DNA of 64,000 bases. Source: Hippopus hippopus (Eukaryota; Mollusca; Bivalvia; Cardiida; Cardiidae). Below, in pieces: positions 32,901 through 40,915 of the stretch. The notes beneath the pieces are model-generated. The model was not told where the DNA came from. It was given only the letters and a program-made list of their open reading frames with translations, and did not search any database. Location of the stretch: assembly GCA_946811185.2 (NCBI GenBank), contig OX328109.1, forward strand, positions 34,022,129 to 34,086,128, in the 5' to 3' direction. The first letter of the stretch is position 1; every line of letters begins with the position of its first letter. The position numbers and the translations under genes are program-made.

Positions 32901-33916
32901 GTGAGGCCATCGATCGTGGAAATACTAATTTTTGATTGAAAATAGCTTCACTGGCTCATAGCCTTCTACTGGCGCAATGATATAATATATACAAAATTTG
33001 TCTACTGATCGTTTGGTCCTGGGCTTTTTCGTTCCAAAACCAGTTCGTCCCATGGCTAGTTCGTCCCATGATTTCGCGCTACTCCATTTGATTGGGCATG
33101 AATATTTATAGATCGAAATAATTGATTGTAGTGTTGGGAATTAAATATTAACGCCCAAAGATAACTCAAAATCATAGTTTTCAGGTACAAACTTAATTTT
33201 ATTCGATATATTCTCATGGTTTCTCTCTCTATCCATCATGCATCCTACTGTCAAGGGAGGTTACTCTTGACTCCTCCTAATGATCAAAGGGAAACCACCA
33301 ATACACAAATAATCCTAACTTTGTCATGAGTACTCTCCCTTCAACCAAAAAGGTATTCATTTGCTTAGTAGGTTGACTTTTAAGCCAATATTTGAATACT
33401 ATTTCTCTTTTTCTTTCAAATTATTAATTCCACACAATGGCTTCCTTGACAAATACCACTTCAGCGTTCTCAACGCTTTGATTTAGTAGGCGGTTGCTGA
33501 TGTGTGATTTTGAAGGTCGTGTGTTTGAATACTAGAGTAGGAAAATTATATTTGCAGAACCCCCTTTCTTTGTTCTAGCTACAGCTAAGAGAAAGCAGTC
33601 ACGTCCTGTTGAATGATTTTTCACTATGATTTAAAGTTATCACCATTCTTCCCGCTAAAAAACAAAAACAAATACATGTATTCAAAATCTAGTTTAATGC
33701 TCCTTTAACATTACAACCCACACAATAGGGACAAGGATAGAGATCGTCCAAAACAGTATCTAGAATACTTCAAAATCTCACCATTTTGGGAATTGTACTG
33801 TACAGGCTCTCTTCGTCTGCGGGTACAACCAGGTAGAGTGGGCCAAAAAAGGCAATCAAAGGTATAAAAATGGCTTTGAGGGACCATACATCCCCTAGGG
33901 TTTGTGCGAGGCCCAT
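17824..33916 (-). CDS. SLC13-family Na+/di-tricarboxylate cotransporter, complete, 589 aa, 14 coding exons
   Basis: Coding exons in transcript order: 33782-33916, 32233-32382, 30986-31101, 30420-30550, 29283-29373, 28644-28820, 28043-28183, 26605-26688, 25461-25565, 24459-24559, 22415-22524, 21741-21902, 19282-19419, 17824-17952. Every join keeps frame and every intron is GT-AG. Length 589 aa compares with 568-602 aa for human SLC13A2, A3 and A5. Family hallmarks: two SNT motifs (151-153 in WISNTAASSMMVPI; 486-488 in TEVTSNTATATLLLPI), TITGTPPNLVL (251-261), PWGVILLLGGGFAIAKASQ (429-447) and MLPVATPPNAIVFSTG (525-540). These SNT and TPPN elements form the two sodium/substrate hairpins in DASS transporters. 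Known role: sodium-coupled uptake of succinate, citrate or related carboxylates at the plasma membrane. Substrate choice within the family cannot be read here. Introns are full of family A-C MITEs. Confidence 0.95.
18012..18222 (+). mobile_element. family B MITE, nearly full
   Basis: ATGTGCCTTTCAC start, GTAGATCAAGATCAGAC arm with a deletion, GCACTCTATGAGTTGA end. Confidence 0.78.
18255..18330 (+). mobile_element. family B MITE fragment
   Basis: Only the left hairpin arm, GTGAATAAAGATCAGATTA, remains. Confidence 0.45.
18487..18785 (-). mobile_element. family A MITE, two fused copies
   Basis: One full hairpin then a duplicated right arm (two TCTGCAAATG/TTGGCAAATG boxes) to TTAA at 18782. Confidence 0.75.
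18782..18943. mobile_element. symmetrised family A MITE (two identical-type ends)
   Basis: Both ends are the same terminus: TTACCACTCAATCCTGAA left and TTCAGGATTATGTGGTAA right, so the whole element is one long palindrome around the hairpin. Confidence 0.8.
19048..19260 (-). mobile_element. family B MITE, full length
   Basis: TTAA 19048-19051 and 19257-19260; hairpin GACAGTGTAGATCAGAGATC/GATCTTGATCTACACTGTTC. Confidence 0.9.
19282..19419 (-). CDS. SLC13 exon 13 (second TPPN motif)
   Basis: 46 codons, phase 0. Encodes STNTHPLYLMIGAAVSCSFA and FMLPVATPPNAIVFSTGYIS. Donor GTGGGT. Confidence 0.95.
19629..20826 (+). mobile_element. P4: pearl/Helentron-like element with seven ~145-bp core repeats
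   Basis: Left end GGGCCCTTGGCTCTAAAGCG; seven units marked by GAGTATCAGGCTGAAAATGT at about 19812, 19963, 20101, 20236, 20381, 20526 and 20671; right end has hairpin TGAGCACTTCATGCTCA followed by GGTGAGCTAAAAA. GCTCACCTGAG-type subterminal inverted repeats match the P5 plan. Confidence 0.8.
20838..21031 (+). mobile_element. family A MITE, diverged
   Basis: TTTACCCCTTACCAACC start, GCTGTTTACCAG apex. Confidence 0.7.
21095..21655. repeat. foldback family E, interrupted by a MITE
   Basis: Arms AAGATGCATTTGAAATTAAA... and ...TTTAAATTCAAATGCGTTTT. The family A copy at 21161-21389 sits in the left arm. Confidence 0.8.
21161..21389 (-). mobile_element. family A MITE, full length, nested in family E
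   Basis: Exactly 221 bp between TTAA 21161-21164 and 21386-21389. Removing it restores AAATTATCG-TTAA-GATGACAATC, the sequence found uninterrupted in the other family E copies. Confidence 0.95.
21658..21718 (+). mobile_element. family A MITE, left end only
   Basis: TTAACTCTTTACCACACGAC; ends about 22 bp beyond the SLC13 exon 12 donor. Confidence 0.7.
21741..21902 (-). CDS. SLC13 exon 12 (second SNT motif)
   Basis: 54 codons, phase 0. Encodes ESGFSSWMGQELTRFSDLDP, then VAGVTEVTSNTATATLLLPI. Donor GTCAGT is weak but is the only in-frame choice that joins exon 13. Confidence 0.92.
21939..22101. mobile_element. symmetrised family A MITE lacking the hairpin
   Basis: Both ends are the left-type terminus (CTTTACCAAATGGCAAAATC and TTTTTGTTCCATAGTAAAG), with CAAATTGAAAGC opposed to GTCTGCGAAC. 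The central stem is gone. Confidence 0.65.
22415..22524 (-). CDS. SLC13 exon 11
   Basis: 110 nt, ends in phase 0. Encodes RRRYKPILTWAAAHQKLPWG and VILLLGGGFAIAKASQ, the PWGxxLLLGGGFAxAK signature. Donor GTACGT. Confidence 0.95.
22548..22766 (+). mobile_element. family B MITE, full length
   Basis: 211 bp between TTAA 22548-22551 and 22763-22766; termini CTCATAAAGC and GCGCTCTAAGGG. Confidence 0.92.
23030..23072 (+). mobile_element. family A MITE left-end fragment
   Basis: TTAACTCTTTACCAAACAAA, then unrelated sequence. Confidence 0.6.
23105..23500. repeat. foldback family E, intact
   Basis: Arms of about 110 bp: CAGGTGTTAAAATGCATTTA ... and ...TAAATGCTTTTTAACACCTG. Serves as an empty-site reference for the family A insertion at 21161. 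Confidence 0.85.
23497..23642. repeat. foldback repeat (family G)
   Basis: ACATTCTCAAATCCTGAGTT... and ...AACTCGTGATTTGAGAATGT around a 70-bp centre. Confidence 0.88.
23643..23871 (-). mobile_element. family A MITE, full length
   Basis: 221 bp between TTAA 23643-23646 and 23868-23871; abuts the family G foldback. Confidence 0.93.
24030..24137 (-). mobile_element. family A MITE right half
   Basis: CCCCATCATTTGAGCCATTA through TTGTTGTCTGTAAATTC to TTTGGGAAACAG. Confidence 0.7.
24200..24458 (-). mobile_element. family C MITE whose TIR forms a splice donor
   Basis: Full structure with GGTCAGCCTGTGCA hairpin; minus-strand terminus TGAGTCATGCTGTGTGA starts one base after SLC13 exon 10, making its GTGAGT donor. 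Confidence 0.88.
24459..24559 (-). CDS. SLC13 exon 10
   Basis: 101 nt. Encodes KSTVSDSTPSILFSVLLFML and PAELPVVCGANT. Its donor GTGAGT is formed by the terminal TGAGTCATGC of a family C MITE (24200-24458). Confidence 0.9.
24620..25072 (-). mobile_element. P3: pearl-like element, reverse homologue of P2
   Basis: Two core units marked by TGACCTTTxACCCATGTGAC at about 24713 and 24858, then a (GACGGA/GACA)n microsatellite near 24980-25015. Confidence 0.8.
25461..25565 (-). CDS. SLC13 exon 9
   Basis: 105 nt, acceptor TTGTTTTCTCTAG. Encodes LCEIEVLIVFICLVVLWIFR then KPPNIDGWGIGFET, the family's LWxxRxPxxxxGW motif. The reading frame stays open well into the intron, which makes a misleading longer ORF. 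Confidence 0.9.
25593..25745 (-). mobile_element. family A MITE, partial
   Basis: CTTTTACCAAACAGTTTC start, ACAACATTGTGGGAAAAG arm, ends CTGGAGCCATG. Confidence 0.75.
25990..26315 (+). mobile_element. P6-type element
   Basis: CATGCTGGTGGTAACGCTTA ... AGCTGAGGCAAAAA; shares AAAAGGGGCATAACTGT and GTTTTTGCACAAC with the copies near 48 and 62.6 kb. Confidence 0.65.
26449..26572 (+). mobile_element. family A MITE, right two thirds
   Basis: GAGAAAACATTGTGGAAAAA hairpin start; closes GCTGGTAAAGGATTAA. Confidence 0.78.
26605..26688 (-). CDS. SLC13 exon 8
   Basis: 84 nt, phase 2 both sides. Encodes CFKRLNAQTKLAVNSTIREQ then YKALGKI, matching the conserved REQYKxLG block. Confidence 0.88.
26748..26942 (-). 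mobile_element. family C MITE, centre deleted
   Basis: GGCATGCTCTGATAAAAAGG and TTTTCACATATCATGGCTCA ends; includes ATTATGGATCCATGG box; hairpin lost. Confidence 0.8.
27134..27596. mobile_element. 463-bp element with ~41-bp TIRs
   Basis: Left TGTCGTAGTCCAAACTGGAG and right CTGATCTGGCCTACGACA are inverted copies, extending inward to CTAGGCAGATCCGGAAT. The motif TCTGCCTAGACCAAA recurs internally several times. No protein coded, so non-autonomous. Confidence 0.85.
27605..28018 (+). repeat. two diverged direct copies, period ~230 bp
   Basis: ACCACATGAGTAATTTATAC / ACCACATGAGTAATATATAC and GATTGGTCAAAT shared in order at 27665/27892 and 27758/27984. Confidence 0.75.
28043..28183 (-). CDS. SLC13 exon 7
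   Basis: 141 nt. Encodes DPDISFAKWMGFAFPMSLMG and MILAWLWLSLFFLRL, a membrane segment. Donor GTAAGT. Confidence 0.92.
28318..28440 (+). mobile_element. family C MITE, left half
   Basis: CCATGGTCTGTGAAAAGAG, then CAAAAAGTATTGACCCACAT and a hairpin; right half missing. Confidence 0.75.
28560..28612 (+). mobile_element. family A hairpin fragment
   Basis: CCTCCTTTCCCACAACGTTT followed by the usual TCTATC; only one arm. Confidence 0.55.
28644..28820 (-). CDS. SLC13 exon 6 (TGTPPN motif)
   Basis: 177 nt. Encodes MSKDEFQRVAKALTLCVAWG then ANMGGIATITGTPPNLVLQG, a strongly conserved substrate-site hairpin of SLC13 proteins. Donor GTAAGG. Confidence 0.95.
29283..29373 (-). CDS. SLC13 exon 5 (cytoplasmic loop)
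   Basis: 91 nt encoding the hydrophilic TEGGVLNQAYEPEEVVTEKQ and TDKKMNGEA. This loop is variable across the family. Acceptor ends CTTTACAG, donor GTAAGA. Confidence 0.85.
29693..29901 (-). mobile_element. family B MITE, nearly full
   Basis: CTAACTCTTATCCTACTTAA start, perfect short-loop hairpin GACTGCACAGTGCAGTC, TTAA at 29898. Confidence 0.88.
30003..30205 (-). mobile_element. family B MITE, full length
   Basis: CTTAGGGTGCCGAATAAACC start; ends CCCTTATGGGTTAA, sharing its TTAA with the next copy. Confidence 0.87.
30202..30416 (+). mobile_element. family B MITE at a splice donor
   Basis: TTAA 30202-30205 and 30413-30416. Its right TTAA is intron positions +4 to +7 after SLC13 exon 4. Confidence 0.92.
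30420..30550 (-). CDS. SLC13 exon 4 (first SNT motif)
   Basis: 131 nt. Encodes LILGMMSTTWFLSMWISNTA and SSMMVPIITAVITTV. Its donor is GT-A followed at once by the TTAA flank of a family B MITE (30202-30416), so the MITE starts at intron position +8 and its target duplication occupies +4 to +7. Confidence 0.92.
30986..31101 (-). CDS. SLC13 exon 3
   Basis: 116 nt, phase 0 to 2. Encodes DTTMLFLGGLLIAVALEESG and LHKRVSLGVMRIVG, the family's FLGGxxxAxAxExxxLHKR block. Confidence 0.9.
31124..31386 (-). mobile_element. family C MITE, full length
   Basis: GAGTCATGCTCTGTCAAAAA and CACAGAGCACAGCTC termini; GACCAGCCTGTGCACAGGCTGAC hairpin. Starts about 22 bp past SLC13 exon 3 acceptor side. Confidence 0.85.
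31418..31960. mobile_element. family A MITE cluster, three copies
   Basis: 31418-31650 (-) with an inserted AGATCTAGATC-rich block, 31651-31864 (-), and a left half 31861-31960 (+). Confidence 0.78.
32233..32382 (-). CDS. SLC13 exon 2
   Basis: 50 codons, acceptor GGTGATTTCAG, donor GTGAGT. Encodes PARCLYGIIVMALLWMTEAI followed by PIAATALIPIFLFPMLGI, the conserved WxTExxP region. Confidence 0.9.
32400..33780. other. SLC13 intron 1, no repeat recognised
   Basis: The longest stretch in the gene without a MITE. AT-rich, no exon or RNA gene seen. Confidence 0.5.
33782..33916 (-). CDS. SLC13 exon 1 (start codon, TM1)
   Basis: ATG at 33916. Encodes MGLAQTLGDVWSLKAIFIPL and a hydrophobic stretch IAFFGPLYLVV; donor GTGAGA. 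45 codons, phase 0. No upstream in-frame ATG is needed, and the length fits the family N-terminus. Confidence 0.85.
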
Positions 33917-34235
33917 GATCTGTGGTTTTGCCTCTTTTTCTCAAATAAACATCACAGGAACAACTGGAAATGATAAGGTTCACATTGATAACAAAAGCCC
34001 TTATTCCTATAAAAGAAATATAAGTAGGTGAGCTGTCGGCGTGATACAAATTATGTATTCTTAAACTTTTGGTAGAAAAGTTGTTCACTTCATTTTCAAG
34101 TTTATCAATGTTAGTGTAAACATATGTATTTATAATAATTTACTACAAAAGGATTGGGACGAAAGCTAACGAAAGCTTATAAAGTCCCTCTCCGAAGTAC
34201 AAATGGCTCATACAATAAGTCCACAAATACAATAA

Positions 34236-34287
34236 AACACACACCCACACACACACACACACATACCTAAACAGTCTACAGTCTAAT

Positions 34288-34314
<27 letters not shown>
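34236..34314 (+). repeat. (AC)n and (AG)n microsatellites
   Basis: AC repeat 34236-34263 and AG repeat 34287-34314, about 320-400 bp upstream of the SLC13 start codon. Confidence 0.95.
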
Positions 34315-34319
<5 letters not shown>

Positions 34320-34979
34320 GTTTCATGCACTATTAATCAAATATTTTACTTTCCTTTATGTAAAAATGAACTTGAAGAAATAATTCCTTGTTATCCCAAA
34401 AAGTCAGAGCATCACTTCCAAAGAGGCGTGTATTTAGATCTACCACACATGAAAAATGTGAAAGAGAACAAAGTGAACAACTTTTCTACCAAAAGTTCAA
34501 GAATCGGCTACTCTGACTACTTAATGAGCGCAATTATGACGTCATACATCTATTTGAATGCGATCCTACATAACCGACACGAGTTATTGATCACGTGACA
34601 TTCCAACAAAACTTTGTGAAATCATGGCGCATAACTTAAACATAATCAGAGGGTTACGTAGATGTAGACTTTAAGAAAATGCTACAGAAAAATGTTTGTT
34701 CTTACATTTGTTTTTCTCCTTTATTGGTGAATTATCAGCTACCGCCTAACTTAATTTGATTGACAAGTTATGTTTTAACCTTGATGAGATTCATACAAAA
34801 ATTTTCAAACAGCTCCCTTTAAACACAGAACTTCGACCTTGTCAAAAAGGTACCCAGTTTCATATAAAAGACCTAGCATAAGTTTATCAATTCAAACCAA
34901 AAATAGAAATCTCTCCTTTCAATATTAATCGATAAACACCACACTTGATGAACTGTTCTTTTTCAAATTCACGTTTTTT

Positions 34980-35202
34980 CTAACCCTTTGCCACAGAAAT
35001 CTATGTTTTAACAACACCGAGAAAGAAGATTGTAGAAAACATTGTGAAAATAGAAGAAAATGCTGGTAACAGTTTTTTCCTTTTCCTTCAATTTCTTTTC
35101 TCCCCTTTTGATGACAAATTCCATCATTTGAATCACATTAATTTATCATCTGTAAATGCTTTGGGCTGGTCAAAAATTGTGTCGACAGGTAAATAGTGTT
35201 TA
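34980..35202 (-). mobile_element. family A MITE, diverged
   Basis: CTAACCCTTTGCCACAGAAA start; right end GTCGACAGGTAAATAGTG. Confidence 0.8.
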
Positions 35203-35291
35203 AAAAGCGTATCAACCATGATATGATAATTTCATTTTAAGAAGTGAGTTATGAATATAAATTCATCTTAAAAATCATTCTAACAAAAGAC

Positions 35292-35495
35292 ATGAGTGCC
35301 ACACTGGCAAAAGGTGGTTTAATGCATCTCCGTGATGCGTTATACCAGGCATGATCATGGATCCATAAAATCCATTTAGTCTATCAACCACCTGAGTTAT
35401 GAGGTAGAATAGTCCTTGAACATGCAGAAAATTAGTTAGAAGCAAAAAGTTTCGACACAGCTCAGCCTGCGCGGACTGCGCAACCCTAAGTGCCT
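35292..35495 (-). mobile_element. family C MITE, truncated
   Basis: GGTGGTTTAATGCATCTCCG end and CTCAGCCTGCGCGGACTGCG hairpin half. Confidence 0.78.
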
Positions 35496-35529
35496 TTTGG
35501 CACTTTAATTTTTTAACCCGTCCCTGTAG

Positions 35530-35742
35530 TTAACTCTTTACTAAACGACACAATTTTTGACGTTTCATTTGAAAGCATATGCAGACGGCAAACTAAATAT
35601 ATCTCAAATGATTGGATTTGCTTTTTGAATGGGTAGAAAACATTGTGGGAAAAGGAGAAAATGCTGGCTACCAGCATTTTCTCCTTTTTCCACAAAGTAT
35701 TCAAAAGGATCTTTCTTCAGGTTCGTTGCTTGGTGAAGGTAT
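35530..35742 (+). mobile_element. family A MITE, full, right end eroded
   Basis: TTAACTCTTTACTAAACGAC start, full hairpin, GCTTGGTGAAGG end. Confidence 0.87.
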
Positions 35743-35952
35743 AAAATAGTGCATGAAGAAAATGAAAAGAACTAAAATACATGTAATTGAAAAGATACCC
35801 CTCCCCCTCGACTGACCACCGTAATTTCCCTCCGATTACAATAATTTTCTCCCTAAAACTTTAAATACGCACAATTTTCTAATATTATCAAGATACCCAG
35901 CAACGCAAACTCTAGATTGGGGCTATTTTATGTGCATTCTAAAGAGCAGTAA

Positions 35953-36040
35953 TTTAACTCTTTGCCAGACGATTAAATTTTAGCCTAGTTCAAATTGAAA
36001 GTGTTTGCAGACGACAAAATAAACGATGAAATCTGTCCAC
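35953..36040 (+). mobile_element. family A MITE left half
   Basis: TTAACTCTTTGCCAGACGAT to GCAGACGACAAAATAAACG. Confidence 0.75.
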
Positions 36041-36141
36041 AACATGGCAGTATGTTCTTGGTCGACACCGTTCTCTGTTTTTCTCTTCAAAATATAGATA
36101 GACATAGGGTGGGCAACCGAAAGGAAGGGAGGGGAGGGGTC

Positions 36142-36208
36142 GGACAGACAGACAGACAGACAGACAGAAAGACAGACAGAAAGACAGACAGAAAGACAGA
36201 CAGATAGA
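36142..36208 (+). repeat. (CAGA)n microsatellite with AAGA interruptions
   Basis: About 16 units following a G-rich GGAAGGGAGGGGAGGGG. Confidence 0.95.
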
Positions 36209-36419
36209 CCTGGTGGAGGACAGTATGATAAATCTACAACATTGCATCACTTACGTAAGATTTTATCAAAACTTCAATAATGCGGTGTCACTGTAGCAAA
36301 TACTTAATTGAATGCGAATTAATTACATGCTGCATATTTGTGTTCCTATTCAAAATTGAATTTATGTAAGAAATGTTTACCCTTACAAAATAGATTTTTC
36401 AGTCATTTTAAACTATCAG

Positions 36420-36496
36420 ACAGAATTTCAGTCGAAAAAATAAAACGCAGACTGTATAGATGAAGATCAGATTTCAAATGTGAACAATCTAATTCT
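36420..36496 (+). mobile_element. family B MITE relic
   Basis: GACTGTATAGATGAAGATCA then a decayed complementary arm. Confidence 0.4.
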
Positions 36497-36680
36497 GTTA
36501 AATCTTCACGGCACAACAGAATTTTAGACTGGTCCATATTGAAAGCATCTGCACATAATGACAAAATACATATGGCTTTCGTAAGAGAATTAAATATTTC
36601 GTTGAAAGGGTAGAATAGATTTTTGGAAGATGCTGGTTACCAGCATTTACTGCCTTTCCCACAATGTTTTTTTAAGCCTT
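36497..36680 (+). mobile_element. family A MITE, hairpin shortened
   Basis: TTAAATCTTCACGGCACAAC start; apex GATGCTGGTTACCAGCAT preserved while the outer stem is lost. Confidence 0.75.
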
Positions 36681-36803
36681 CTACTTTATTCTTGAAATCG
36701 TTTCCTAGCGGAAATAAAAACAAAAGAGACAAACCGACTAAAATGAGAGAGAGAATATTATCTCCTTTAGGCCTATATTTTAACATAAAACAGATAGACA
36801 AAT

Positions 36804-36807
<4 letters not shown>

Positions 36808-36885
<78 letters not shown>
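36808..36885 (+). repeat. (AG)36 microsatellite plus poly-G
   Basis: About 72 bp of uninterrupted AG, then GGGGGGG. Open frames across it (RERERE / SLSLSL) are artefacts. Confidence 0.98.
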
Positions 36886-37097
36886 ATTCCTCTTACTGTT
36901 AGTACAGTTGTTTAAATCTGAAAGAAAACAACACAACAGAAGAACGAACACACCTTTTTGAAATGACTTGAAAGTTTTTCTTACAAACTTTATCTCCTGA
37001 CGAAGTAGTAAACACTGGGTTTTTTTTTACCTGTTATCGAAATTTTGAAAATAAACAACATGTTATCAACTCTTTTCAAAACCATACCATGTTGAAA

Positions 37098-37307
37098 AAA
37101 CAACCTCGATATAAGAAAGAAGGCTTTTGAAAATACAGTGGGAAAAGAAGGAAATGCTGGTAACCAGCATTTCCTCCTTTTCCCACAGTGTGTTTGAACC
37201 TAAATAAAAACAAATTTTATCATTTGAGCAACATTTAATTTGTCGTTTGCAACTCAGTGCTTTCAAAATGGGAGGGTAAAAAATTTCGTCGTTTGGTACA
37301 AAGTTAA
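37098..37307 (-). mobile_element. family A MITE, left end lost
   Basis: Full hairpin; TTAA 37304-37307 at right. Confidence 0.88.
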
Positions 37308-37321
37308 ACAGTATCGAATTT

Positions 37322-37445
37322 TGACCCACTTATCTTTAGCCTTCTTACCGCTGAGGACAAAGTTTTGTACTTTTGTGGAGAGTGCATATCAAGATCAGAC
37401 TGCATCGACCAGAGTGATCTTAGACGTTAATTGTCGGATTTTTGT
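37322..37445 (-). mobile_element. family B MITE relic
   Basis: GCATATCAAGATCAGACTGC arm with weak partner AGTGATCTTAGACG. Confidence 0.45.
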
Positions 37446-37811
37446 GCGACATTCTGACAAAAGCAGCGTTTAAGTTTTTTTTTTTTCAAGGCTTTTGTAA
37501 TCACGTTGTCAACTGGTGATTCTATTAATGCAAAATTATTTCCACCATGCAGAATACCCCTTTTAAAAACATTTATGCAAAAAGAGAAAAAAAGTGAAAC
37601 GAGCAATTTCTATCACAGTGTTTTTAGGCGTAGCTGTATGATCTAGCCTTTGACCTACTTCTTTGGAATTAGTCTGGAATGAATAAATGATAATTTGTGA
37701 TTGGTCAATAAATTGGACCAGTTTGTTCTGCAGGCCAGTGTAGACCGATAATCGATACCCTGCGACGCTTATTCACACCTTAGCAATTGAATATGATATA
37801 GGAAATACATG

Positions 37812-37972
37812 TACAGGATCTGGCATGACTTGCTGTTTGAGATAAAATTTTATTAAACGAGTCTACAAAAAAATGTTATTAAGCGAGCTTTTGGCGAGCT
37901 TAATAGTATTTTTTTTTGTGGACGAGTTTAATAAAATTTTATCCCAAACACAATCTCATGCCAGATTTTTAT
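37812..37972. repeat. foldback repeat (family H)
   Basis: Arms of about 75 bp: ATCTGGCATGACTTGCTGTT...AAGCGAGC and the complement, meeting at TTTTGGC. AT-rich AAAATTTTATTAAACGAG core. Confidence 0.9.
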
Positions 37973-38194
37973 TATAACATAACTGTGTCTTAAGAATTAT
38001 ACATGTAGTTCGTATTCCAGTGCCTCTAACGCCGTTAGAGTTTTATCCAAAGACCTTTCTCGTTTGTCCTATATTCATGAAGTAAATCCTCATTTGAGGT
38101 GATTCTACTGTATATCAAGAATTTGTTTCGGGATGTAAATGATAGGTTGAGATAGGTTTACTGTCAAAGGGTTTATAAATACTTGTTGATAGCA

Positions 38195-38330
38195 AGTCGG
38201 TTACCCTTCAAGCGCCAAAGCCGGCGACAAAGATCATGATCAGACTGCTGAGAAGGTGCAGTTTGATCTTGAATCCATACCATCCGCCTATTAAGTCAAG
38301 TCAGAATTCTGAGTTCAGAGGATGATATTT
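38195..38330 (+). mobile_element. family B-like MITE, GATGGTGT subtype
   Basis: AGATCATGATCAGACTGCTG / GTGCAGTTTGATCTTGAATC; matches the variant at 48597. Confidence 0.55.
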
Positions 38331-38377
38331 TTAGCCACCAAAAGAGACCGAATTTATTGGAGAGGTCATCAGACCTC

Positions 38378-38990
38378 TCCAACAGTGGTGAGTTTAAAAG
38401 GCAGACTGCCACATAATTTGCTGTCTAAATCCATTTTTCTTGCGAAATTGTTCTGATACACAGTCTGTTTCGTCATGGTTTTGTAAATAAAGCGAAATAA
38501 AAAAAACGAAACAGGAAATAGACGTGGTTTATTTTTATTTGACGAATTTCAAAAAAGATTTGTTATATTAATTTGCCATGGTTGCAAATGACCTCTCAAA
38601 TAATTGTAATTTTTCATTAAGCAAACAAATCTAAGCACAAGAGAAAAAAAGAAGAATTTCGTTAAAAAAAGAGAAAGAAGACCGCTGGACAAGATCATGC
38701 GACTTGAAAACGCGGAAAGAAGGTCAAACGACCGTCATGTAAAGCATAAGAGGTTTCTACGCGGCGGCTTTTACTTGTTTGTTTACATGTACCAGAATAT
38801 ATTGAAATTAAAAGCTAATAACCTATTTGAAAACATGGATGCTGACCTCTCCTGGCTTCTTTTGTAAAGAAGCCAACTTGTATAATTAGTGCTGAGAGAG
38901 TTTAGGTTGTTGTGACGTAGTTGTTGCGTACTTCCTGGGGGTAGTGTTATCAACTGTCAACAGTTTTTTAGACTTGCTTAGGACTTGTTT
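38378..38990. other. unassigned, small GGAGAGGTC palindromes
   Basis: GGAGAGGTCATCAGACCTCTCC at about 38379 and TGACCTCTCCTGGCTTCTTT near 38845 may be ends of one element; nothing coding. Confidence 0.35.
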
Positions 38991-38995
38991 GTCGA

Positions 38996-39118
38996 ATCCT
39001 TTACCAAATATTCCGAGGTTTTAACAACCCCTGGAAGAAAGGTAATGAAAACATTGTGGGAAAAGGAGAAAACGCTGGTAACTAGCATCACCTTTTCCCA
39101 CAAGCCGTTATGCCCCTA
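38996..39118 (-). mobile_element. family A MITE, right half missing
   Basis: CGAATCCTTTACCAAATATTC start; hairpin arm partly deleted. Confidence 0.75.
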
Positions 39119-39614
39119 AAGCCCGGTACACACAATAAGATTGCCTCATGAAATTAATCTCAGAGATTTTTGTATCATAATACACTTCTTCACACATAAA
39201 AATCTTATGATACTCTTCTTACCTCTCCGGTTTCCCCGCCAGAATAACCGGTATGCTAATGTGTTGATCTTAGTGTCAAATGGTGCTTACAGAGTAAGAT
39301 GCAGTGATCATGGCATTATACATGATAATCATTGCCATTGCGTTGGAAAAGTCTTTCAATGTGAAGTCTTTCAATGTCCTTGTTGGGAAATACATGTTTT
39401 CCGCCATTTTCATTGTTTTAAACAGACTCATTCCATGCTGTCTGATCTTAATATACATTCATCTTAGAAGCCGTTGACGATGGCCTTAGGTCGGGATGGT
39501 ATGTATTTAACGTCGTGAAAAAAAATATTATATGACTGTAATTTGTTAAAATACTGAGTTACATGAGCAATTCAAATGCACTTGTTTACTTTACCACTAA
39601 ACTATCCTATTAAA

Positions 39615-39830
39615 CTTAAGCGACATTGGAAAATGCGGTTTAAAGCACCTTCGTAATACAATATACAAAACACGTCATAGCAAAATATTAACCCATTTTA
39701 GTAAAAAAAAAAGATGATCCTTTGACATGCAGATAATTTGTCAGTGGCAAAAGTTTCGACTCATGTCAGCCTGCGCAGTGCGCGCAGGCTGACATGAGTC
39801 GGTACTTTTCGCAGATGTATTAAGGCCCTT
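39615..39830 (-). mobile_element. family C MITE, one TIR lost
   Basis: Strong hairpin CTCATGTCAGCCTGCGCAG/CGCGCAGGCTGACATGAG. Confidence 0.78.
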
Positions 39831-40009
39831 AACTCCCATATTAAAAGACGGAAACTGCCGAGTTTGGCCGAATAGCCTTTAGGAAAACGTTGATTTTTAC
39901 ACGATATTTACCGATGAGTTAGGGGTCGTAATCCTTAAACCGCCTTTTACAGAGGTTTACCTAAATTGTGCAAAATCGCCTAAAACACTTGTTGTTTAGG
40001 GAGAGCTTC

Positions 40010-40285
40010 TGGTTCAGTTTTGAAAAGTGCTTTCCGCTGTTTTCAGCTGAATCACAGTCATACCACTGCAACCGTCCTCTTATTCAAGTTCCTAAGTTTT
40101 AAAATTAAAACAAGACGGGGGATCATTTACTAGTACATGTATAATATTTACTATCCAAGGACTCTAGCTTGGACACTGCAGTGCCATCCAACTGGACACG
40201 CGACCGGCGTCACTAACAAAGATCGAACCCAGAATCTTTGGATTAGTAATTCAAGGCTTTCATAACAGAACCATCCTGACATGGC
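40010..40285 (-). mobile_element. tRNA-derived SINE, second type
   Basis: B-box-like GATCGAACCCAGAATC and tRNA-like head on the minus strand; body CAGCTGAATCACAGTCATAC. Confidence 0.6.
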
Positions 40286-40529
40286 TTGCAGTCGACGGGC
40301 TCTCTGTTTAAATCTCTGCTTGGCCAAAAGTCTTGAAGATAGCCCAAAATCAGACTACACAACTCCCGTAATAGATTTATGGGTTTTTAGTGAAAAAATG
40401 TAACTATTGTCTTTTTTTTTTTAGCCTATTGTATTTGTAATCCCTTTTTCCTTGCCCGTTTTTATTACCCGAAGAAGTTTTATAGATTTGTTGTTAACAA
40501 AAAGAAAAAGAAAATCTTGTGGTTTATCC

Positions 40530-40726
40530 ACCCTAAACAAAGAGGGTTTTAAAAAATTGTGGGAGAGGAGAAACGAAATGCTAATAACCAGCATTTTCTC
40601 CTTCGCCCACAATATTTCTATCCTATCTGACCCAAATCCCTTCATTTATGCTACAATGAGTTTGTTGTCTGTAAATGCTTTCAATTTGGACAAGTCTATA
40701 ACTTTTGTCGTTTGGTACAGAGTTAA
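40530..40726 (-). mobile_element. family A MITE, left end lost
   Basis: Hairpin with apex GCTAATAACCAGC; TTAA 40723-40726. Confidence 0.8.
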
Positions 40727-40792
40727 GAGTAGGCAATCTGTTGCCAACGTGAACTTAATTTCACATTCTGACTTGGCTTGATAGGTTGGTAT

Positions 40793-40915
40793 CAACCCTT
40801 TACCAAACGACAAAATTTCATACTCTTCCATATTGAAAGCATTTGCAAACGCGACAACTTGAATGTGGCTAATACAATGGAATATATTTTTGAAATGGGT
40901 AGAATAAATTAGCAT
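40793..40915 (+). mobile_element. family A MITE left half
   Basis: AACCCTTTACCAAACGACAA start; ends at GGGTAGAATAAATTAGC before the hairpin. Confidence 0.78.

Noticed and set aside
34314..34598. 94-aa ORF upstream of SLC13
   Set aside because: Low-complexity, no recognisable domain, no splice context; likely chance.
36623..36961. Long ORFs with RERERE or SLSLSL runs
   Set aside because: Simply translations of the (AG)n microsatellite.
39141..39467. 108-aa ORF and its complement as a gene or transposase remnant
   Set aside because: The start GCCCGGTACACACA recalls a DNA-transposon terminus, but there is no matching second end and no recognisable protein motif.
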